Source: JBFXEO01 sp050180015
GTDB lineage: Bacteria; Bacteroidota; Bacteroidia; Bacteroidales; Tenuifilaceae
Length of the DNA stretch: 7,704 nucleotides
NCBI GenBank assembly: GCA_050180015.1
Contig: JBFXEO010000145.1
Span: 1 to 7,704, forward strand
Reading direction: 5' to 3'
In this document: positions 1-7,379 of the stretch, one piece after another
Numbering within the stretch: position 1 is the first letter of the stretch
Layout of the letters: each line of letters begins with the position of its first letter
The notes under the pieces: generated by a model
Told to the model about the DNA's origin: nothing
The model's input: only the letters and a program-made list of their open reading frames with translations
Databases searched by the model: none
Made by a program: the position numbers and the translations under genes

Positions 1-1
1 A

Positions 2-1975
2 ACCGAGTTTAAGTCCATACTTTCAATGATCCCAGCCATTTATATGAAGGATTTTGAGGGGTTGAAAACATCCGGAAGGTTTAGTATCGATGGATTTGTC
101 CGGGGAACGTACAACGATTCTATTATGCCCAACGCATCGCTTGCGCTGGTGGTTGAAAACGGTATGTTCCAGTATCCCGATTTGCCAAAATCGGTTAGCA
201 ATGTCAACATAAACACCAAGGTTAGGTTCGACGGAACCAATATGGACAATACCACCGTAAGCGTTGACCAGTTTCACCTGGAGCTGGGCGGGAACCCATT
301 CGATGCCCGTTTGCATGTGGCTACCCCAATGAGCGATATGCAGGTTGATGGTAATGTTACCGGAAAGATAGACTTTGCCTCGCTGGCCGATGTTGTACCG
401 CTCGATAGTATGACTATTGTTGGAGTACTTGATGCCAACCTCGGCTTTGGCGGTAAACTGTCCTACATTGAGCAGGAGGACTACGAAAAGTTTAAGGCCG
501 ATGGCTCGCTGAGGCTTTCCAACTTTATTTTTACCAGCAACGATTTGCCCCAAGGCCTTAAAATCAACGAAATACTGCTTAACTTCTCACCTAAATTTGT
601 TGATTTGGCCAAGTTCGATAGCCAGATCGGCAAGAGCGACCTTAAGATGACCGGACACCTGGAAAACTTTATTCCGTTTGTATTCAAGGATCAAACCATT
701 AGGGGTAACCTAAACGTTACATCCAACACCCTCGATGTAAATGAATTTATGACAGGCGAGGAGAGTAGCCCCGAGGTGGAACAACCGGAAGAGGCAGATA
801 CTACTGCTACCGCAATGGGTGTTGTTGAAATCCCCAGGAACATAAACTTCAACATGAAGTTAAACATGGAGCAAATCCTTTTCGATAAGCTCGAAATATC
901 AAAGCTAAACGGAGATGTAACCGTGAACGATGGTATTGCAGATATGAAGAATCTGGGTATGAACCTGCTCCGGGGATCCATGTCGTTGAGCGGACTCTAT
1001 AATTCGCAGGATGCAAAGGCTCCCAGGGCCGACCTCAATTTCAGCATGAAAAACATCGATATACCCTCTGCCTTTAGGTCGTTCTCGTCGTTACAGAAAA
1101 TTGCTCCTGCCGTAAAGAACATGACAGGAAACGTATCAACTCAGCTCAAGGTTAGCACAACCCTGGATACTACCATGATGCCGGTACTAAATAGCATTGA
1201 TGCCTACGGAAGAATCCAGTCAAAGGAGATAGGCTTCAGTAATTCCGAGGTATTTGCAAAGTTAGCCGATGCGCTTAAGAGCGAAAAATTTAGGAATCCT
1301 TCCATCAGGGATGTTGATGTTAGCGTAAAAATTAAGGATGGCGTGTTAACCATCGATCCGTTTGACACCAAAATTGCCGATGCAAAGATGAATTTTGGCG
1401 GTGATATGGGGCTCGACCAAACCCTTAACTTTAAGGCAGCGGTTTCTGTGCCGGCATCCTACCTGGGCCCGGCATCGGATATGTTGAATAAGTTGGCCGG
1501 GAAAGCCAATTTGAAACCGGTAGATGAGCTTAAGTTAAACCTGAAAATTGTTGGTACAACGTCCAAACCCGATGTACAGATTGACTGGGGCGAGGCTTCA
1601 TCGGGCGCAAAAGAATCCGTTAAAGAAATGGTCGATCAAAAGGTTGATGAGGCCAAAGTTGAAGCCCGGAAAAAGGCAAAGGCCGAGGCCGATAAGCTAA
1701 TTGCCGATGCAGAGAAGGAAAGCGTTAAGCTTAAGGAGGAAGCGGCTAAATTGGCCGATAAAATAAGAAAAGAGGCCGAGGAGCAGGCACAAAAAACTGA
1801 GGCCGAGGGCAAAAAGAAGGGGCCAATTGCCGAAAAGGTAGCCAAGGAAGCAGCCAAGGAAATTCGGAGGAAAGGAGAAGCTTCGGCCCAGAAGTTAATA
1901 CAGGAAGCTGATGCTAAGGCAGCCCAGCTCATTGAAAGAGCTAAGGTTGAAGCTGCTAAGCTGGATCAGCAGTAG
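2..1975 (+). CDS. AsmA-family protein, C-terminal part (5' end outside window)
   Basis: The reading frame is open from base 2, so the ATG at 26 is probably internal and the true start lies to the left; about 657 residues are visible. Numbered from the ATG at 26, residues 1-240 and 268-522 are rich in short alternating beta strands of the type found in the AsmA/TamB-like repeating beta-groove families (for example the LNGDVTVNDGIADMKNLGMN stretch near 295-313 and 'DGVLTIDPFDTKIADAKMNFGG' style strands near 438-459). An acidic, Thr/Ala-rich linker (about 244-266) separates the two parts. Residues 527-649 form a long Ala/Lys/Glu-rich segment expected to be helical or coiled coil. AsmA-like proteins are usually anchored in the inner membrane by an N-terminal helix and are implicated in envelope biogenesis and phospholipid transport; the anchor is not visible here. 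Family assignment is fairly sure; the exact role is unknown. Confidence 0.85.
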   Translation, partial: TEFKSILSMIPAIYMKDFEGLKTSGRFSIDGFVRGTYNDSIMPNASLALVVENGMFQYPDLPKSVSNVNINTKVRFDGTNMDNTTVSVDQFHLELGGNPFDARLHVATPMSDMQVDGNVTGKIDFASLADVVPLDSMTIVGVLDANLGFGGKLSYIEQEDYEKFKADGSLRLSNFIFTSNDLPQGLKINEILLNFSPKFVDLAKFDSQIGKSDLKMTGHLENFIPFVFKDQTIRGNLNVTSNTLDVNEFMTGEESSPEVEQPEEADTTATAMGVVEIPRNINFNMKLNMEQILFDKLEISKLNGDVTVNDGIADMKNLGMNLLRGSMSLSGLYNSQDAKAPRADLNFSMKNIDIPSAFRSFSSLQKIAPAVKNMTGNVSTQLKVSTTLDTTMMPVLNSIDAYGRIQSKEIGFSNSEVFAKLADALKSEKFRNPSIRDVDVSVKIKDGVLTIDPFDTKIADAKMNFGGDMGLDQTLNFKAAVSVPASYLGPASDMLNKLAGKANLKPVDELKLNLKIVGTTSKPDVQIDWGEASSGAKESVKEMVDQKVDEAKVEARKKAKAEADKLIADAEKESVKLKEEAAKLADKIRKEAEEQAQKTEAEGKKKGPIAEKVAKEAAKEIRRKGEASAQKLIQEADAKAAQLIERAKVEAAKLDQQ

Positions 1976-1990
1976 CGGGTGTTATGTGTT

Positions 1991-2011
1991 GTTACCACTT
2001 TTAAAAGTAAC
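1991..2011. repeat. Short palindrome after the AsmA gene
   Basis: ACTTTTAAAAGT at 1997-2008 is a perfect 12-bp palindrome. GTTAC at 1991-1995 and GTAAC at 2007-2011 form a second, alternative inverted pair around it. It lies 15 bp after the AsmA stop codon. It could be a protein-binding dyad or part of the transcript end; no function can be assigned from sequence alone. Confidence 0.4.
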
Positions 2012-2016
2012 CGTTT

Positions 2017-2075
2017 ATCGAACGACGTGGAAAATTGAGTTCGTCTTTAAATTCAGGAAATTCACGTCGTTCGGT
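2017..2075 (+). terminator. Composite hairpin, possible terminator of the AsmA gene
   Basis: CGAACGACGTG (2019-2029) is an exact reverse complement of CACGTCGTTCG (2063-2073). Adding A-T and G-U pairs on both sides extends the stem to 15 consecutive pairs (2017-2031 with 2061-2075). The interior holds a second 7-pair stem (2035-2041 with 2050-2056, two G-U pairs) with an 8-nt loop, separated from the outer stem by a small purine-rich internal loop. The T-rich stretch TTTTATT (2075-2081) follows directly, which suits an intrinsic terminator, although the total loop is longer than usual. Alternatives are a cis-acting RNA element in the leader of the DUF1003 gene or a DNA dyad. Confidence 0.45.
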
Positions 2076-2149
2076 TTTATTGACTTGCAATTTCATTGTT
2101 TTTTCGTTTCGGCTTGCTTTTGGTTGTACAATTTAATCCTTCTGTTGGC

Positions 2150-2845
2150 ATGAAATCATTTGTAAGTGATATATCTGGCAAGGAATTCCCCTTACCCGAA
2201 AGGGTTTCGGGCAAATCAATAAGGGCAAACCTGCTCGCTACCATTCAAAAGGAGTATCCGCAATTTAGCCCCGACAATTTTTTATCCCTCCATGAGCTTA
2301 ATGGCTTTAGGGAAAAATACATCACAGAAACGCTTGTGAATGAGGTGGGCGACCTATCGCAATTTGAGGAAAAGGTACTGCAATCGTTACGCGATAAAAG
2401 CACAATTGCCGATAAGCTCGATGGCGACGATAAACCATTAACCCTTGGGCAGCGGGTTGCCGATAAGGTGGCCACGTTTGGTGGTAGCTGGATTTTTATT
2501 ATCTCGTTCGGATTTTTTATTTTCATTTGGATTGGGATAAATATTTTTTGGTTGGCTAACAGGGCGTTCGACCCGTACCCATTTATCCTGCTTAATCTAA
2601 TTCTTTCCTGCTTGGCAGCTATTCAGGCCCCTGTAATTATGATGAGCCAGAACCGTCAGGAGGAGAAGGATAGGGAACGCTCACGGAACGACTACATGAT
2701 CAACCTGAAATCTGAAATTGAAATTAGAACTCTCCACGAAAAGGTAGATCATTTTATGCTGCACCAAATGCAGGAGGTGGTGGAAATTCAGCGTATCCAG
2801 ATAGAGATGATCAACGATCTTCAGAGGCAAATCGGGAAGAGCTGA
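2150..2845 (+). CDS. DUF1003 family membrane protein
   Basis: The product is 231 residues. I chose the ATG at 2150 because the protein from there starts with the family-like N-terminal domain (MKSFVSDISGKEFPLPERVS); the upstream in-frame start at 2096 would add 18 hydrophobic, unlikely residues. The N-terminal domain (1-65) includes a 'YPQFSPDNFLSLHELNGFREKY' type region (36-57). The DUF1003 core follows: GQRVADKVATFGGSW (100-114), membrane helix about 114-136, the conserved FDPYPFILLNLILS (140-153) leading into a second helix to about 163, then the hallmark APVIMMSQNRQEEKDRERSRNDY (160-182). The C-terminal 50 residues (183-231) look like a charged amphipathic helix or coiled coil. Family function is not established. 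In many DUF1003 proteins, as I recall them, the N-terminal domain has a CxxC pair; here those positions are occupied by Val/Ser-type residues and only one Cys (154) is present, inside the second helix. No convincing promoter was found upstream. Confidence 0.88.
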   Translation: MKSFVSDISGKEFPLPERVSGKSIRANLLATIQKEYPQFSPDNFLSLHELNGFREKYITETLVNEVGDLSQFEEKVLQSLRDKSTIADKLDGDDKPLTLGQRVADKVATFGGSWIFIISFGFFIFIWIGINIFWLANRAFDPYPFILLNLILSCLAAIQAPVIMMSQNRQEEKDRERSRNDYMINLKSEIEIRTLHEKVDHFMLHQMQEVVEIQRIQIEMINDLQRQIGKS

Positions 2846-2860
2846 GTTTCAGCCACTGGT

Positions 2861-4336
2861 TTACTTTAGCAGTAACTCAAAATCGGTCTTTAACGGTTGG
2901 TTTGCTTCCCAATCGTATAGCGTTATTCGTCGCATTTGGTAGTAGTACTGCCAAAAACTCCGTAAAGCATTAATGTATTTCTGCTTTGCTTGGTCGCGCT
3001 CAGTTTGGGCAACGTTAAGATCCAGGACGTCAATTTTTCCAATTAAAAAACGTTCCTTGGTAACGTTGTAGCGGTTCTGGGAGATGATATCGGCCTTTTT
3101 TGCCAGTCCAACCTGATTGTTCTGACGGTTGAACTGCATAACCTTTAGGAAAATGTCCTGCTCAAAGTCAACAATTGCCTGATCAACCGTAGTTCGGATC
3201 ACTTCCCGTGATGACTGAGCCATTTTAACTTTTCCCTTGCCCAGCCCCCAGTCCAGTATTGGAATCTGAAGCTCAACCTTTATGGTCTGAAGATCGTTGT
3301 AGTTTTCGTAGGTTTTTGAGAGCAGCTCTGCATCCCGGTTAATTCCATACGTTGCATTTAACGTTGCGTTAAATCCCCTATTTGCCCGGGCCTGTGCCAC
3401 ATCGCGTTCCGCCTCAATCAGCTGCCTGTCATATCCCAGTATTAGCGGATTGTTTGTTTTTGCAAGCGACAGGGCATCATCGTATTTTACTGCAACGGTG
3501 GGAAGCGAGTCGGGTATTATCAGCTCTAAATCGTAAGTATCGTTTAACCCCAGGTACGATTTAATTTTTGACTTTTTAAGCTGAAGGTCAACCTCTGCAT
3601 CGCTTACATCGCTACCGGCGTTAAGGAAGCTGAGCTCCATCTGCAGTAGTTCATTCTCTGCTATGGTTCCTATGTTATACCGCCCCTTGGCTATTTTATA
3701 CAGAGTATCGCTGTTGGCGTAATTTAAGTTTGCAGTTTTAAGGTTTTGCTGGGCCAAAATAAGGTCGAAGAACAATCCGGATGCTTCCATGGAAATATTT
3801 TCGAGGGTTTGGATGTAATTCTGCCTGGCTTCTTCGTACTTAATGGGCTCAATTTTCTTTTTCCATTTTAGCGTATTAAACCCATATATAGGCTGGGTGA
3901 AGCCTATTTGGTAAGGAACAGATTTGTACGCAGTGGAGTCGGTTTTAAAGTAATCATTCCTATCCAAAGATGTGTTTACATAGAAGTTTCCACCGGTTAA
4001 GCCAATATTCTGGTTCATGGTAAAACCGAGCGATGAAGTATTTTTGTCCACATCAACATAGCTATACGTGCCATCGTCCTGCAAATTGCCAATGAGCGCC
4101 CTGTTATAGTCCACTGCCGTGGCATTCATGGTAATGCTTGGCAGGAATTCTGCCTTATATGTTCGGTACTCCCAGTATGCCGCCCTAAAGCGATGTTTTG
4201 CCAGAATTGCCTGCGGTGACTGATCCTTTGCCAGCTGTATTACATCATCAAGGGTTAGCCTGTTTACTGGTTTTTGTGAATATGTGTACGGCGCTAGTGT
4301 TGCTATAAGGATGATTACACCTGTAATTTTTTTCAT
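2861..4336 (-). CDS. TolC-family outer membrane efflux protein
   Basis: The 491-residue product has a signal peptide (MKKITGVIILIATLAPYTYS, cleavage probably before Gln21). Two homologous OEP repeats follow, about residues 27-262 and 284-475, each beginning with the typical 'LTLDDVIQLAKDQSPQAI' / 'VKYDDALSLAKTNNPLIL' helix start. Between them lie beta-strand segments such as 'SLGFTMNQNIGLTGGNFYVNTSL' (about 102-124) and 'IKVELQIPILDWGLGKGKV' (352-370), matching the barrel strands and the family's conserved 'P-hydrophobic-aromatic-G' turn. Length is normal for TolC. The trimer forms the outer-membrane barrel and periplasmic tunnel. It is the last gene of the operon, 23 bp after the permease, and its stop codon lies 15 bp from that of the convergent DUF1003 gene. 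The substrate cannot be inferred. Confidence 0.93.
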   Translation of the reverse strand: MKKITGVIILIATLAPYTYSQKPVNRLTLDDVIQLAKDQSPQAILAKHRFRAAYWEYRTYKAEFLPSITMNATAVDYNRALIGNLQDDGTYSYVDVDKNTSSLGFTMNQNIGLTGGNFYVNTSLDRNDYFKTDSTAYKSVPYQIGFTQPIYGFNTLKWKKKIEPIKYEEARQNYIQTLENISMEASGLFFDLILAQQNLKTANLNYANSDTLYKIAKGRYNIGTIAENELLQMELSFLNAGSDVSDAEVDLQLKKSKIKSYLGLNDTYDLELIIPDSLPTVAVKYDDALSLAKTNNPLILGYDRQLIEAERDVAQARANRGFNATLNATYGINRDAELLSKTYENYNDLQTIKVELQIPILDWGLGKGKVKMAQSSREVIRTTVDQAIVDFEQDIFLKVMQFNRQNNQVGLAKKADIISQNRYNVTKERFLIGKIDVLDLNVAQTERDQAKQKYINALRSFWQYYYQMRRITLYDWEANQPLKTDFELLLK

Positions 4337-4359
4337 TTTAACACGGTTTGTTGGTATGA

Positions 4360-5790
4360 CTATTCGTATCGTAATGACTCGATGGGATCCTTTTCGGCTG
4401 CCCGCTTGGCGGGCGATAACCCAAAAATAACGCCTACGGCTGCCGAAACCCCAAAAGCAATAATAACCGACATTGGACTAACAACGGTAAGAATTCCTGC
4501 AAAATGAGTTATTAACTGAGAGAGGATTATTCCAAGAATAACGCCGATTAATCCGCCACTAACGCTTATAAGCACAGCTTCGGCAAGGAACTGGGCAATA
4601 ATATCGGCCTTTTTTGCACCAATAGCCAACCGGGTACCAATTTCCTTAATACGCTCCATTACTGAGGCAAACATGATATTCATGATTCCTATTCCCCCAA
4701 CAATCAGTGAAATGCTTGCAATAGCACCAAGAACAATGTTGAATATGTCCTTAGTACGCTGCTGCTGTTTTAGCAATAGTTCCGGAACGGTTATTTCAAA
4801 GTCTTTTACTTCTGAATGCCTGCGGAGCATCATTCGACTTAGTATTTCCGATGTTGATGCAATGTCCTCGGTTTCTCGTACCTGAATTATTATCCTATCA
4901 AGTTGATGGTAATTTTTGGGTGCCTGCGATTCGGTACTGCCACCAAACGACATGATAAACCCAAATCCTCGCATAACAGATCCTCCTTCCGAGATTCTTT
5001 TGGAGTTTACCAGGGCCCTGTTCTGGTAACGGAGTAACATGCTTTTTGCCGGAACATAAACATTATCGTTGTAAACATTTACGCCACTATTCTCAAAACC
5101 CGTCAGCTTAATATTCGATTTCGAGAGGATGCCTATCACCCTTAACCAAACATTCCCAAACTTTATGTACTTCCCAATAGGGTTAGCTGTACTAAAAAAC
5201 TTGGTTTTAATATTTGAGCCTATCACACAAACCGGTATCCCGTGATCCTCGTGGTAAGCATCGAAGAAGACGCCTTCCTCCAGCGGAAGGTTAAAGAGTG
5301 AAAAGTAATCGTTCGAAACACCCATTATTTTAGCAGGCATCCTAATTCCATTGTACTGCACAAATGAATTAAGGCTAATCTCGGGGCTAATTCGCTTAAC
5401 CGACGGAACAATATCCTTTACTGCTTCCAAATCACCAAGCGTTAGTCCTGGGGAAAACTTCTGTTTCTGAGTATTACCATTATTTTCTTCCGACGACTCG
5501 GTATCCGGTGCTTCAAAAACGGAGTTGATGATGATGTTATTGACCCCAACCATTTTCATTTGCTCGAGGATTTCCTTTTGAGCTCCATTTCCAATGGCCA
5601 ACATACTAATTACAGCCGCAACACCGAAGATAATACCCAACGCTGTTAGTATCGATTTCAGCTTATTGGCCATTATCGCCTCAATGGCAATATTGATATC
5701 GTGGGCGTAACGGCGGTATATCTGGAAGACATTTATGGAATTGCTGAATTTACTCAGCCTTTTTCCCTTCGCGTTTTTTGCGTTCACCAC
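4360..5790 (-). CDS. MacB/FtsX-type ABC transporter permease, no ATPase domain
   Basis: Up to 476 residues. Topology is that of MacB-type permeases: helix 1 at about 47-68 (ILTALGIIFGVAAVISMLAI), a large periplasmic MacB_PCD-like domain (about 70-345), then three C-terminal FtsX-domain helices near 352-376, 402-428 and 434-458. The cytoplasmic motif MERIKEIGTRLAIGAKKADI (378-397) and the ending DPIESLRYE are hallmarks of the family. No Walker A, Walker B or ABC signature is present, so a separate ATPase must power it. The start is uncertain: GTG at 5790 or GTG at 5787 would overlap the adaptor gene by about 40 bp; the first in-frame ATG (5673) leaves only seven residues before helix 1 and drops the family-like stretch 21-46. 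Two insertions stand out: a Ser/Glu/Asn-rich one (94-110) and a Gly/Met/Phe/Ser-rich one (269-290) in the periplasmic domain. Likely an efflux or secretion pump of the MacAB-TolC kind; substrate unknown. Confidence 0.9.
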   Translation of the reverse strand: MVNAKNAKGKRLSKFSNSINVFQIYRRYAHDINIAIEAIMANKLKSILTALGIIFGVAAVISMLAIGNGAQKEILEQMKMVGVNNIIINSVFEAPDTESSEENNGNTQKQKFSPGLTLGDLEAVKDIVPSVKRISPEISLNSFVQYNGIRMPAKIMGVSNDYFSLFNLPLEEGVFFDAYHEDHGIPVCVIGSNIKTKFFSTANPIGKYIKFGNVWLRVIGILSKSNIKLTGFENSGVNVYNDNVYVPAKSMLLRYQNRALVNSKRISEGGSVMRGFGFIMSFGGSTESQAPKNYHQLDRIIIQVRETEDIASTSEILSRMMLRRHSEVKDFEITVPELLLKQQQRTKDIFNIVLGAIASISLIVGGIGIMNIMFASVMERIKEIGTRLAIGAKKADIIAQFLAEAVLISVSGGLIGVILGIILSQLITHFAGILTVVSPMSVIIAFGVSAAVGVIFGLSPAKRAAEKDPIESLRYE

Positions 5791-7213
5791 GATCCAATTT
5801 TTTAGTTTCGCTTGCAGGCTTATCGCCCTTTATGTCCATTTGCCCACCGCCATTGAATTGCATCATCATCTTCTGGGCATTGGCCTTGGATTTAAGCGCC
5901 ATCTCTTGCTCATGACGAATGCCTTCCTCTTCCTTCTTTTTTTGTTCAGCCTTTTCCTTTAGAATAAGAATTAACTCCTCCCCAGCCATTTCAAAATTTT
6001 CTGGCTTTACAGGCATCGAAATGTAAATTTCATCATCTACGTTTAATCCTCGTCCTATAATGATATAATTCTCGTTCATTTCACCGGGCACAACAACCTG
6101 CTTTTTCCCTTTCTTAGTAAATACATAGCTAATGCTATCGTCGGCATGTAAAGCCTCCAATGGAATGTACATTACCGAATCGTAAACATTTGTAATGATT
6201 TGGTTACCCGTAGTCATCGATGGACGAAGAATTGGATCGTACTCGTTTACACGAATTGCAACCTCAAACACCTTGGCATCGGTATTGGGGAGCTGCTCGC
6301 CAATGTTAGCCACCTCTATTACCTCACCGGTAAATTTTTTCTCGGGGAAAGCGTCAACGGTAATTCTAACCAGCTGGTTCTTTTTCACCTTGCTGATGTC
6401 AATTTCGTTTACGTATGTTTTTGAGTTCATGATTGATAAATCGGGAAGGGTTGCCACGGTTAAATCCCAGGGGCTGACACTTGAGCCAACCTTGCGTTTT
6501 GTCCCGCTCCATTCGCGGAAGTAAATAACCATCCCCGGTTTTGGGGCGCGTATTTCAAATTTGCTGAGTACATCAAGCATATCCTGCCTTTCCCGTTTTT
6601 GCCGTTCAAGGTTGATGGCCACCTCTTTCATTGATGCTTCGGCCTGCTCCTTTTTGAGCGAGTAGTTGTGCGATGCCTGCTGGTATTCCCGTTCAGCTTT
6701 GTCGAGGTTGATTTGAGCTTGACGTTGTGTGGCTGGCGGTTCATACTTGGATTGATCAAGCACTATTTGTTTTTCCTCCATATCAAACTTAAGGTTGATA
6801 AGGTTGTTGCGGAGCTCCCTCAGCTGTAGCGTGGTGTCGAGTTGAGCCTTCAGGTAGGCTTGCTGGCTTTTTTCCAGGTCATCTTCGGTAGTTTTAAGCT
6901 GGTTGCTAAGTGCAGAACGGTCTAGCGTTGCAACGTAAGCCCCGGAATCGACAACGGTTCCTTCGGGGATTAAATCCTGAATTTTCACCTCCGATATTCG
7001 AAACGTTCGTCCACGAAGTTCTGTGGGGGCCATGATATCCTCGGAATTTTGAGCTTTAAGCTCGCCGGTTACATTAACCAGTATTTCGAATTTGCCCTGA
7101 GCAACCTTAACAAACTGAGGCGCAGACTTGTCCTTATCGGAAGAGCCAAAGAAAGTAAAGGCAAGAACAATGGCAACAATAACTGCAAAGCCAATTATTA
7201 TTTTTTTTCTCAT
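5750..7213 (-). CDS. HlyD/MacA-type periplasmic adaptor (membrane fusion protein)
   Basis: The 487-residue product is the first gene of the efflux operon. An N-terminal membrane anchor (residues 5-22, after MRKK) is followed by a first beta/lipoyl half (about 38-100, with 'GELKAQNSEDIMAPTELRGR' and 'IPEGTVVDSGAYVATLDRS'). A long charged helical hairpin spans about 101-212, and the second lipoyl half follows (about 217-255, 'FEIRAPKPGMVIYFREW'). Beta-barrel and membrane-proximal domains cover about 260-405 ('VNEIDISKVKKNQLVRITVDAFPEKKFTGEVIEVANIG' near 268-305). The residues after about 417 are unusual: a Lys/Glu-rich, then Met/Gly/Gln-rich tail of about 70 residues. The protein should bridge the permease and TolC. 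The ATG at 7213 is preferred because it gives a complete anchor with positive N-terminus. A run of eight A residues lies at codons 2-5 of the gene. Confidence 0.92.
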   Translation of the reverse strand: MRKKIIIGFAVIVAIVLAFTFFGSSDKDKSAPQFVKVAQGKFEILVNVTGELKAQNSEDIMAPTELRGRTFRISEVKIQDLIPEGTVVDSGAYVATLDRSALSNQLKTTEDDLEKSQQAYLKAQLDTTLQLRELRNNLINLKFDMEEKQIVLDQSKYEPPATQRQAQINLDKAEREYQQASHNYSLKKEQAEASMKEVAINLERQKRERQDMLDVLSKFEIRAPKPGMVIYFREWSGTKRKVGSSVSPWDLTVATLPDLSIMNSKTYVNEIDISKVKKNQLVRITVDAFPEKKFTGEVIEVANIGEQLPNTDAKVFEVAIRVNEYDPILRPSMTTGNQIITNVYDSVMYIPLEALHADDSISYVFTKKGKKQVVVPGEMNENYIIIGRGLNVDDEIYISMPVKPENFEMAGEELILILKEKAEQKKKEEEGIRHEQEMALKSKANAQKMMMQFNGGGQMDIKGDKPASETKKLDRGERKKREGKKAE

Positions 7214-7257
7214 TGCTTGGTTGGATTAAAAAATAATAGGTCAACGTAATTGAATGA

Positions 7258-7265
7258 CAAATTTA
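7258..7265 (-). promoter_or_regulatory. Candidate -7 element of the efflux operon promoter
   Basis: On the minus strand this reads TAAATTTG, an exact match to the Bacteroidota -7 consensus TAnnTTTG. It ends 44 bp before the adaptor start codon, giving a plausible short leader. It is the only such match on the minus strand between 7214 and 7704 that I found. No clear TTG (-33) element lies at the expected 19-21 bp further upstream, so the call is tentative. Confidence 0.45.
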
Positions 7266-7379
7266 GCATTAGTTTAATCATACAGTGTTAAAACATGTTA
7301 ATTGCCTTAATATTGCTTGGACTCAACAGATATTTTGCATTAAATATTGGTTAAAGCGTTGAAGTTAATATTATTTATC

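Noticed and set aside
23..553. 176-codon open frame on the minus strand
   Set aside because: It lies fully opposite the AsmA coding region and its translation shows no family features.
1636..1932. 98-codon minus-strand frame rich in Ala/Ser/Phe
   Set aside because: It is the mirror of the low-complexity Ala/Lys/Glu tail of the AsmA protein; a lack of stops there is expected.
2096..2149. Earlier ATG for the DUF1003 gene
   Set aside because: It adds 18 residues unlike the family; the ATG at 2150 fits the domain start.
1911..2153. 80-codon plus-strand frame spanning the AsmA end and the hairpin
   Set aside because: It overlaps the AsmA gene in another frame, crosses the inverted repeat, and has no recognisable domain.
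2859..2876. Weak stem between the convergent genes as a bidirectional terminator
   Set aside because: It has only six pairs with a bulge and no T-run on either strand.
5735..5962. 75-codon plus-strand frame with a very hydrophobic end
   Set aside because: It is opposite the Lys/Glu-rich adaptor tail; antisense of AAA/GAA/GAG codons reads as Phe/Leu.
6195..6524. 109-codon plus-strand frame and an overlapping 74-codon one
   Set aside because: Both are opposite well-supported adaptor domains and show no features of their own.
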